From positions 1 through 30,257 of the IMG/VR virus record IMGVR_UViG_3300010297_000049: a stretch of 30,257 nucleotides of DNA. One strand, written 5' to 3'. The notes under the pieces were generated by a model. That model did not search any database. It was not told the origin of the DNA and saw only the letters and a program-made list of their open reading frames with translations. Positions 1 through 3,776 of the stretch are shown piece after piece (position 1 is the first letter of the stretch; every line of letters starts with the position of its first letter). Made by a program: the position numbers and the translations under genes. The stretch comes from a virus.

Positions 1-1
1 G

Positions 2-79
2 ACGACTGCTCTATTCTTCCTGATCGGTTACGCTATGGGAGCGGGACATGTCCTGCTCATCCGAAGGATTCTCCGCTAA
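2..79 (+). CDS. C-terminal end of a small membrane protein (5' truncated)
   Basis: An open frame enters from the left edge and ends at TAA 77-79. The visible 25 residues begin TTALFFLIGYAMGAGHVLL and finish in a basic IRRILR tail. This looks like a hydrophobic membrane segment followed by a positive cytoplasmic end. The stop codon overlaps the ATG of the next gene (TAATG, 77-81), an arrangement typical of translationally coupled phage genes. Most of the protein lies outside the window, so no function can be given. The frame could be open by chance, but the TAATG junction and the hydrophobic content favour a real gene. Confidence 0.55.
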   Translation, partial: TTALFFLIGYAMGAGHVLLIRRILR

Positions 80-246
80 TGATCAAAGCACTCACCCGCT
101 CACGTTCCGCTGACTTCCATCGCGCTACCATGCTCAAAATTCTGATCGGTGCTGGACTGCTCTACCTACTATGGGAACCGATCCGTCCCGTCCGTATTGT
201 GACAGCGGATGTACTGTACACCGCAGGCGACCTGATCCGCCGTTGA
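79..246 (+). CDS. Small single-pass membrane protein, 55 aa, function unknown
   Basis: The ATG at 79 overlaps the stop of the upstream frame, and the gene ends at TGA 244-246, just before the first repeated leader. Residues 1-16 are basic (MIKALTRSRSADFHRA). Residues 18-32 (MLKILIGAGLLYLLW) form one hydrophobic span that would cross the inner membrane. The rest, from WEPIRPVR to VLYTAGDLIRR, is short and amphipathic. Short membrane proteins of this sort are common in the early or accessory genes of T4-like cyanophages; I do not know a function. Translation is probably coupled to the preceding gene, because no clear Shine-Dalgarno sequence is seen. Codon use is GC-rich, like the following four genes. 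Confidence 0.7.
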   Translation: MIKALTRSRSADFHRATMLKILIGAGLLYLLWEPIRPVRIVTADVLYTAGDLIRR

Positions 247-251
247 CCCCT

Positions 252-281
252 TATACTGATCTCAGTTCAACCAACAGACCA
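252..281 (+). promoter_or_regulatory. Repeated leader cassette, copy A (-10 box plus CAGTTCAA leader)
   Basis: TATACT (252-257) is followed by GATCTCAGTTCAACC and then GACCA directly before the ATG at 282. The -10 box starts 30 bases before the ATG, exactly as in copies B and D. ACTGA and TCAGT form a short inverted repeat within it. No good -35 hexamer lies 16-18 bases upstream, although TTGACC abuts the -10 box. There is no Shine-Dalgarno sequence. The promoter role is inferred from the -10 match and the fixed distance. Confidence 0.6.
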
Positions 282-467
282 ATGCAAGTTTACGCCGTTA
301 TCTCTGGTGCCCACTACGAAGGCGAATCCTTCGACTCCCTGCGACTGTTCGATTGCCGCTCCGCTGCTGAGGCATACGAAAAGGAACTGCAGCAGCAGTT
401 CGGTGTAGACTATACCCTTCTGGAAGTGCGGGAGGTTTGCATGGAATCCGCTCTCTGTGCCGCCTGA
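282..467 (+). CDS. Small conserved-type cyanophage protein, 61 aa, unknown function
   Basis: The start at 282 (MQVYAVISGA) is preferred over the in-frame upstream start at 171. The longer version would run through the -10 box and leader at 252-281 and overlap most of the preceding gene. The protein is soluble and acidic to neutral: an opening beta-like strand, then a helix (SAAEAYEKELQQQFG, about residues 28-41), then another strand (YTLLEVREV). There are no membrane segments or catalytic motifs. It resembles the small uncharacterised proteins of cyanophage accessory blocks. The leader suggests expression from its own promoter, and a hairpin at 481-498 follows the gene. Confidence 0.75.
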   Translation: MQVYAVISGAHYEGESFDSLRLFDCRSAAEAYEKELQQQFGVDYTLLEVREVCMESALCAA

Positions 468-480
468 GGCACTGGCACAA

Positions 481-498
481 GGGGGGCATCAACCCCCC
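481..498 (+). terminator. GC hairpin between small genes
   Basis: Six G, a six-base loop (CATCAA) and six C make a strong hairpin 14 bases after the upstream stop codon. No T-tract follows. It could be a weak intrinsic terminator or an mRNA 3'-end stabiliser. It directly precedes leader copy B. Confidence 0.55.
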
Positions 499-510
499 AC
501 CCTGACCCCC

Positions 511-540
511 TATACTGATCTCAGTTCAGACAAACGACCA
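511..540 (+). promoter_or_regulatory. Repeated leader cassette, copy B
   Basis: TATACTGATCTCAGTTCA (511-528) matches copy A base for base, is preceded by the same TGACCCC, and ends in GACCA before the ATG at 541. The distance from -10 box to ATG is again 30 bases. No -35 hexamer or Shine-Dalgarno sequence is visible. Confidence 0.6.
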
Positions 541-876
541 ATGCGTAAGATCGAATCCCTGATGAACGTCGCCATCAGCGACAACGCTACGTGGGCGATG
601 GATAACACCGCTGTCACTCTGAACGCTGACGGTGAGTCTGAGGTCTTCCTGCACGGTAACCTCATCGCTCGCATCGGTGAAAATTTTGTTCAACTGTTTG
701 ACGGCGGTTACCGTTCTTCTACCACGAAGTCCCGCCTGAACGCTATCTGCGACGCTCATGCCGTGACGGGTGAGGGAGTGTTTCAGAAGGCGGGGGAGTG
801 GTTCTGCCGCCAGTATGACACCGCTGCTAAGACCTGGCAGACCGTACCTTTTGAGAGCGGTATGACCCTGGTGTGA
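541..876 (+). CDS. Conserved-type cyanophage protein, 111 aa, unknown function
   Basis: The start at 541 (MRKIESLMNVAISDN) follows leader copy B; an in-frame ATG at 457 would lie inside the previous gene and span the hairpin and leader. The protein has the pattern of a family I recognise from many cyanophages but cannot name: an N-terminal segment with NATWAMDNTAVT, a beta-rich centre (VFLHGNLIARIGENFVQLFDGG, two pieces, about residues 42-63), then TTKSRLNAI and a C-terminal half with VFQKAGEWF and a final FESGMTL. It is soluble, with no membrane segment. The central G-N-L-I-A and F-D-G-G pieces are probably structural turns. A strong hairpin follows at 895-918. Confidence 0.8.
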   Translation: MRKIESLMNVAISDNATWAMDNTAVTLNADGESEVFLHGNLIARIGENFVQLFDGGYRSSTTKSRLNAICDAHAVTGEGVFQKAGEWFCRQYDTAAKTWQTVPFESGMTLV

Positions 877-894
877 CACCTGACTAACTGGTCC

Positions 895-918
895 GGAGGG
901 GTTGACCAGGACCCCTCC
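895..918 (+). terminator. GC hairpin downstream of the 111-aa gene
   Basis: GGAGGGGT (895-902) and ACCCCTCC (911-918) pair perfectly around an eight-base loop, TGACCAGG. No T-tract follows. The loop overlaps a TTGACC that could serve as the -35 element of the next promoter, so terminator and promoter are interleaved. Confidence 0.6.
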
Positions 919-931
919 CACCCCCTATAGT
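902..931 (+). promoter_or_regulatory. Leader cassette copy C with recognisable -35 and -10
   Basis: TTGACC (902-907), an 18-base spacer and TATAGT (926-931) resemble a sigma70-type promoter. CAGTTCAAAC, the conserved leader core, follows at 937-946, and the ATG is at 954. This is the only cassette copy in which both hexamers are visible at a normal distance. Confidence 0.6.
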
Positions 932-953
932 AAACACAGTTCAAACGAAACAC

Positions 954-1190
954 ATGGCACGCGCAATCGGTTCCGCCCGCTCCACCGACACCAACGCTAA
1001 GGGGGGTGCCCTCCGTTCTTCCTCTGGTGGTGGTATGACCTTCACCCCTGCTAAGGGTCTGGGTGCTTCCATGGTCGACGACCTTGACGGTGTGGTTTCC
1101 CGTGCTAAAGCACAATACGCCGCCGACCGCCGTGCTGCTGCCCGTGAGCGCCTGATGGACCGCATCGACGCCCTGCTCGCAGACGACTGA
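954..1190 (+). CDS. Small basic protein, 78 aa, unknown function
   Basis: The gene follows leader copy C. Residues 1-35 are rich in Ala, Gly, Ser and Arg and look disordered (ARAIGSARSTDTNAKGG, then SSSGGGM). Residues 40-78 look helical and charged (DDLDGVVSRAKAQYAADR, then ERLMDRIDALL). The helical end could mediate self-association or binding to another protein. There is no membrane span, cysteine or catalytic motif. Codon use is strongly GC-rich: the 60 bases from 1141 contain 38 G or C. I do not recognise the family. Confidence 0.7.
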   Translation: MARAIGSARSTDTNAKGGALRSSSGGGMTFTPAKGLGASMVDDLDGVVSRAKAQYAADRRAAARERLMDRIDALLADD

Positions 1191-1195
1191 TTCTG

Positions 1196-1228
1196 TGGTA
1201 TGATTCTCTCAGTTCAAACCCACTGACC
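1196..1228 (+). promoter_or_regulatory. Leader cassette copy D (extended -10)
   Basis: TGGTATGAT (1196-1204) has the TGn extension of an extended -10 promoter. CTCAGTTCAAAC (1208-1219) and GACC follow directly before the ATG at 1229. The -10 to ATG distance is 30 bases, as in copies A and B. The box overlaps the spacer just after the previous stop codon. Confidence 0.6.
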
Positions 1229-1426
1229 ATGGCACTGTACAACATCGCAACCGATCTCAAGACCCGCCAGACCGTATGGGTCAGCACTAACGTAGTGAAG
1301 GGTCGCCCGCAACTCAATTCACACCGCGACGACGTCTTCGGTCGTTCCCTTGCTAAGGCAGGTTCGGACGGATACACCGCTGTGGAACTTGCAGGACTGC
1401 ACACCGACTACGTGGGGAGGGGTTGA
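1229..1426 (+). CDS. Small soluble protein, 65 aa, unknown function
   Basis: The protein starts MALYNIATDLKTRQTVWVST, a two-strand-like opening, followed by a basic stretch with HRDDVFGRSLAKAG and a C-terminal YTAVELAGLHTDYVG. It ends in a TGA at 1424-1426, next to the hairpin-rich spacer. There are no membrane segments or recognised motifs. It is the last of the GC-rich small genes and the last with the cassette leader in its close form. The function is unknown. Confidence 0.7.
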   Translation: MALYNIATDLKTRQTVWVSTNVVKGRPQLNSHRDDVFGRSLAKAGSDGYTAVELAGLHTDYVGRG

Positions 1427-1447
1427 CACCCTGCTGGGTTCGTGGTA

Positions 1448-1495
1448 GGCAGTGCCCCCGTGGGGGTGCCGCCGCCCCGTGGGCGCGTGTGGCGG
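1448..1495 (+). other. Tandem GC hairpins in non-coding spacer
   Basis: The spacer holds a C-run facing a G-run (GGCA...CCCCC then GGGGGTGCC, 1448-1470). Next comes CGCCC-CGT-GGGCG (1473-1485), nested within CCGCC (1472-1476) and GGCGG (1491-1495), and TTTATAA follows. These could form stacked hairpins acting as a terminator for the upstream GC-rich block, or a structured RNA. No open reading frame of interest is seen here. Confidence 0.5.
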
Positions 1496-1540
1496 TTTAT
1501 AAGCCCCCCCCCGTTTTAAAAACGCATAGGATCCCCTAAG

Positions 1541-1573
1541 CTATAAAGTCTTGCTTTCGCGGGGTCTTTATAG
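1541..1573 (+). terminator. AT-based hairpin, possible terminator
   Basis: CTATAAAG (1541-1548) and CTTTATAG (1566-1573) pair perfectly, and an inner CTTGC/GCGGG stem closes over TTTC. A run of five T follows at 1583-1587, about nine bases past the stem. The outer stem pairs equally on the other strand. It probably separates the GC-rich gene block from the following genes. Confidence 0.5.
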
Positions 1574-1602
1574 AACTCACAGTTTTTCTATATAAAACAA
1601 AA

Positions 1603-1800
1603 ATGGAAACACAAATACCTCAGATGCAAAAAAATCCGGACAAAAATTTTACGACCGTAGAGGTTGATCCTATAACTGGGGAGTATTATATTACGATACC
1701 TGAGTGGATCTTAAATGATTTCGGGTGGTATGAGGGCACGGAAGTCAATATGGAAGTTGAGGGTGATTGTATTGTAATCACTGAAATCAAGAGAGATTGA
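1603..1800 (+). CDS. AbrB/SpoVT-type DNA-binding-like protein, 65 aa
   Basis: From about residue 19 the protein reads as a swapped-hairpin AbrB-like domain: VEVDPITGEYYITIPEW, then ILNDFGWYEGTEVNMEVEG and a final IVITEI strand. The pattern of a strand, an I-P turn, a short helix with L and G-W, and two closing strands is that of AbrB, MazE and SpoVT domains, which bind DNA as dimers. At 65 aa it is a single domain without an effector part. It may act as a phage transcription regulator or antitoxin-like factor; no partner toxin is adjacent. The leader is A-rich (TATAAAACAAAA) and lacks a Shine-Dalgarno sequence. This gene marks the switch to AT-rich codon use. Confidence 0.65.
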   Translation: METQIPQMQKNPDKNFTTVEVDPITGEYYITIPEWILNDFGWYEGTEVNMEVEGDCIVITEIKRD

Positions 1801-1825
1801 CTTCTTATAGATAATGCGTTATGAT
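1797..1825 (+). promoter_or_regulatory. Sigma70-type promoter for the glycosyltransferase gene
   Basis: TTGACT (1797-1802), a 17-base spacer and TATGAT (1820-1825) closely match the bacterial consensus. The -35 box overlaps the stop codon of the AbrB-like gene. ATTCAAATTCAAAC downstream (1839-1852) is a distant version of the leader core seen in copies A-D. The ATG of the next gene is at 1864. Confidence 0.65.
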
Positions 1826-1863
1826 TCCCTATGAATCGATTCAAATTCAAACTTGATTAAGTT

Positions 1864-2619
1864 ATGACAAAAGGATTTACAGTAAAAGCAAAAACACCTG
1901 TTGCGAAGAAAGAACCAGAGTGGGATTTAGATCAAGCAAGGGAGATGGTAAGAGGAAAGACAGTAGTCTTTTGTCTCCCTGGGCGGGGAGTGTCCTACAC
2001 ATTTCTGAAAAACTTCGTACAGTTGTGTTTTGATTTGGTACAGGCAGGAGCAAGTATCCAAATCTCACAAGATTATTCTTCGATGGTAAACTTTGCACGT
2101 TGTAAGTGTCTGGGTGCAAATGTTCTGAGAGGACCCAATCAGAAACCATGGGATGGTAAGTTAAAGTATGATTGGCAGTTATGGATTGATAGTGATATTG
2201 TGTTTAACACAGAGAAGTTCTATCAGTTGGTTCTGATGGATAAGGATATTGCTGCTGGTTGGTACATGACGGAAGATGGTCATACAACTTCTGTTGCACA
2301 CTGGTTAGAAGAGGATGATTTCCGCAACAATGGTGGAGTGATGAATCATGAAACTGGTGAAAGTATCTCAAAGCGTCGCAAACCATTTACTGTTGATTAC
2401 ACTGGTTTTGGTTGGTTATTGATCAAGAATGGTGTCTTTGAACATGAAGGTATGCCATATCCTTGGTTTGCACCGAAGATGCAAGTCTTTGAATCTGGTG
2501 AGGTTCAGGATATGTGTGGAGAAGATGTAAGTTTCTGTCTGGATGCAAAGGACGCAGGATTTGAGATCTGGTGTGATCCTCGCATCCGCGTTGGTCACGA
2601 AAAAACTCGCGTGATCTGA
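1864..2619 (+). CDS. GT-A-type glycosyltransferase, 251 aa
   Basis: The layout fits a nucleotide-sugar glycosyltransferase of the GT-A fold. A first strand and glycine loop (VVFCLPGRG, 34-42) is followed by a helix, then ISQDYSSMVNFAR (67-79). The metal-binding DxD motif is DSD at 109-111, within LWIDSDIVF. The acceptor-side motif GEDVSFCLDAKDAGF lies at 219-233, and the metal or base histidine of VGHEK is at 245. It probably transfers a sugar to a phage virion protein, phage DNA or host surface glycan; the substrate cannot be read from the sequence. It resembles Anp1-like and family 2-like phage transferases. The gene has its own sigma70-type promoter and runs into two tiny genes. No membrane segment is present. 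Confidence 0.75.
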   Translation: MTKGFTVKAKTPVAKKEPEWDLDQAREMVRGKTVVFCLPGRGVSYTFLKNFVQLCFDLVQAGASIQISQDYSSMVNFARCKCLGANVLRGPNQKPWDGKLKYDWQLWIDSDIVFNTEKFYQLVLMDKDIAAGWYMTEDGHTTSVAHWLEEDDFRNNGGVMNHETGESISKRRKPFTVDYTGFGWLLIKNGVFEHEGMPYPWFAPKMQVFESGEVQDMCGEDVSFCLDAKDAGFEIWCDPRIRVGHEKTRVI

Positions 2620-2623
2620 GTCA

Positions 2624-2782
2624 ATGACAGAGAAGTATACGGTTCTCCATAAAGGAAAAGTTCTCTTCAAGAACTTGACAGAAGACGAATACTTCGATAT
2701 TATGGAGGACCTTTCGATTGAGTTTTATCAGAAAGGTTCTCCAAACCCCTCGGAGATTGAAACAAAAGTTACTCGATTTTAA
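2624..2782 (+). CDS. Small conserved-type cyanophage protein, 52 aa
   Basis: The gene begins four bases after the glycosyltransferase stop (ATG 2624) and ends at TAA 2780-2782. The protein opens MTEKYTVLHKGKVLFKNLT, continues with an acidic helix EDEYFDIMEDLSIEFYQ and ends SEIETKVTRF. It looks like a small strand-helix protein. I believe similar small proteins occur beside structural genes in other T4-like cyanophages, but I cannot give a function. Tight spacing on both sides supports its being a real gene of the same operon. Confidence 0.7.
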   Translation: MTEKYTVLHKGKVLFKNLTEDEYFDIMEDLSIEFYQKGSPNPSEIETKVTRF

Positions 2783-2788
2783 AGTATT

Positions 2789-2938
2789 ATGGCAAAAGCA
2801 AAAGTTGGTCTGAATAAGAGTTCTTATATTCCAGGTCCTCCTAAGAAGTCTCGTCAAGGCATGGGTGGGGGAACCAAATATGCCGCTACGTCTCGCAATG
2901 GGGCGCGGAAAAAGTATCGCGGTCAAGGTAAAGGTTGA
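2789..2938 (+). CDS. Very basic small protein, 49 aa
   Basis: The ATG at 2789 lies seven bases after the preceding stop, and the gene ends with TGA 2936-2938, just before a terminator. The protein has many Lys and Arg residues plus Gly and Ser (MAKAKVGLNKSSYIPGPPKK, later RKKYRGQGKG). It lacks hydrophobic core residues, so it is likely disordered and nucleic-acid- or capsid-binding. The PGPPKKSRQG piece may be an extended docking segment. The function is unknown. It is the last gene before a T-tailed terminator. Confidence 0.7.
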   Translation: MAKAKVGLNKSSYIPGPPKKSRQGMGGGTKYAATSRNGARKKYRGQGKG

Positions 2939-2944
2939 TTTTAT

Positions 2945-2977
2945 GAGGGGGGTTCCACATGGTTCCTCCTCTTTTTT
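2945..2977 (+). terminator. Rho-independent terminator
   Basis: GAGGGGGG pairs with CCTCCTC (one G-T pair) around TTCCACATGGTT, in which CC and GG add an inner pairing. TTTTTT follows at 2972-2977. It sits seven bases after the stop of the basic 49-aa gene and immediately before a late-type promoter, so it closes the glycosyltransferase operon. Confidence 0.85.
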
Positions 2978-2982
2978 ATGAA

Positions 2983-2990
2983 AATAAATA
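2983..2990 (+). promoter_or_regulatory. Degenerate T4-type late promoter
   Basis: AATAAATA matches TATAAATA at seven of eight positions and lies between the terminator and the 95-aa gene at 3049. T4 and its relatives use this single box with the phage sigma factor gp55. The next base is C, as in the copies at 18059 and 27401. The leader it would give is about 50 bases and contains the hairpin at 3021-3042. Confidence 0.6.
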
Positions 2991-3020
2991 CGATTAAGGG
3001 ATAGCAACCCCTCTAAAAGT

Positions 3021-3042
3021 TCTGATTTCACAGTAAATCAGG
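3021..3042 (+). promoter_or_regulatory. Hairpin overlapping the Shine-Dalgarno sequence
   Basis: CTGATTT (3022-3028) pairs with AAATCAG (3035-3041) across a six-base loop, CACAGT; T3021-G3042 can add a wobble pair. The Shine-Dalgarno CAGGAG (3039-3044 region) is partly inside the 3' arm, so folding could hide it from the ribosome. The ATG is at 3049. Confidence 0.5.
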
Positions 3043-3048
3043 AGCAAA

Positions 3049-3336
3049 ATGGGCAATTCACCTGTCGATAGAGATGCAAACTACATGAGAGAGATGTGGG
3101 GAACCACAAAACTCATCTCAGATTATGGTTCAATGCGTCCAAACAGTGATTTTTTGGATAATTTAGCAAATCATCAGCATCAAAAGATGCTTCGTGAGAT
3201 TTCTAATGATGATCTAACACCAAAAAAGCATGATTTTGACACTCAGAACGAACTTCATGAAAAAATCCGCAATGATGAGGATTATGATGATTGGGATTAT
3301 GGTACAGAACCGTTTTATGGGAAGATTTCTGGGTAG
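3049..3336 (+). CDS. Unknown acidic protein upstream of gp25, 95 aa
   Basis: The start is set by AGGAG five bases before the ATG at 3049. The protein begins MGNSPVDRDANYMREMWG and contains a polar helical middle with LDNLANHQHQKML. It finishes with a very acidic, aromatic tail (NDEDYDDWDYGTEPFYG). There is no membrane segment or cysteine. The acidic tail may bind a basic partner during baseplate assembly. Its place between a late-type promoter and gp25 suggests late expression. I do not recognise a family. Its end overlaps no other gene, and the gp25 promoter follows within five bases. Confidence 0.75.
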   Translation: MGNSPVDRDANYMREMWGTTKLISDYGSMRPNSDFLDNLANHQHQKMLREISNDDLTPKKHDFDTQNELHEKIRNDEDYDDWDYGTEPFYGKISG

Positions 3337-3340
3337 GTGC

Positions 3341-3348
3341 TATAAATA
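3341..3348 (+). promoter_or_regulatory. T4-type late promoter for gp25
   Basis: TATAAATA is a perfect match to the T4 late box, preceded by C. It lies five bases after the stop of the 95-aa gene and 24 bases before the gp25 ATG at 3372. It probably drives gp25, gp6 and the giant gp7-like gene as one message. Confidence 0.85.
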
Positions 3349-3371
3349 ATTGGACGAAAAGTACCATTTCA

Positions 3372-3773
3372 ATGGCATCCAAGAGGATTTCCAGAGCATT
3401 TAAAGACATCAGTTTGTCCTTTGATCCCCATCCGGTGACAAAGGACCTTCCTGTATTGACAAATGAGCGTTCAATTCGTAGATCAGTTCGCAATTTAGTC
3501 GAAACGATCCCGACAGAACGCTTTTTTAACTCTACTCTTGGTACAAATATTCGTAGAAGTCTATTTGAGTTCGTTGATTATAGTACTGCCGTTATAATTG
3601 AAGACCAAATTCGTAATACTGTTAGTTTTTATGAACCAAGAGTCACAAATCTCAAGGTTCAAGTCGATCCAAGACCTGATGACAACAGTTTCGATGTGAA
3701 TGTCATCTTTGATATCATTGGTTTAGATATTGCAACGCAACAATTTTCATTCATATTAGAGGCAACACGATAA
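3372..3773 (+). CDS. 25: Baseplate wedge subunit gp25, 133 aa
   Basis: T4 gp25 is a small lysozyme-like-fold wedge protein that joins the baseplate to the tail sheath start. Here 133 aa compares with 132 in T4. The recognisable pattern is RSVRNLVETIPTERFFN (residues 37-53), a LFEF segment, and then the family hallmark VSFYEPRVTNLKVQVDPRP with the E-P-R triad and a following DD. The start at 3372 is chosen because an in-frame ATG at 3291 would run through the late promoter at 3341. No Shine-Dalgarno sequence is visible. gp6 follows after three bases. Confidence 0.92.
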   Translation: MASKRISRAFKDISLSFDPHPVTKDLPVLTNERSIRRSVRNLVETIPTERFFNSTLGTNIRRSLFEFVDYSTAVIIEDQIRNTVSFYEPRVTNLKVQVDPRPDDNSFDVNVIFDIIGLDIATQQFSFILEATR

Positions 3774-3776
3774 ACA

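Noticed and set aside
171-281. Upstream in-frame extension of the 61-aa gene to an ATG at 171
   Set aside because: It would cover the -10 box and leader and overlap most of the 55-aa gene; the ATG at 282 fits the spacing of the other cassettes.
457-540. Upstream in-frame start of the 111-aa gene at 457
   Set aside because: It runs through a hairpin and the leader cassette and overlaps the previous gene end; the ATG at 541 matches the cassette distance.
298-1404. Long minus-strand open frames across the GC-rich block
   Set aside because: They mirror the + strand genes in a GC-rich region where stops are rare, have odd composition, and lack leaders.
1423-1451. TTGACA with a downstream TAGGCA as a promoter
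   Set aside because: The -35 is perfect, but the -10 is poor and no gene follows for 150 bases; hairpins fill the region instead.
1587-1602. TATATAAAAC as a late promoter for the AbrB-like gene
   Set aside because: It departs from TATAAATA and lies so close to the ATG that almost no leader would remain.
3291-3371. Longer gp25 starting at 3291
   Set aside because: The extension overlaps the 95-aa gene and the perfect late promoter at 3341; the start at 3372 gives the normal family length.
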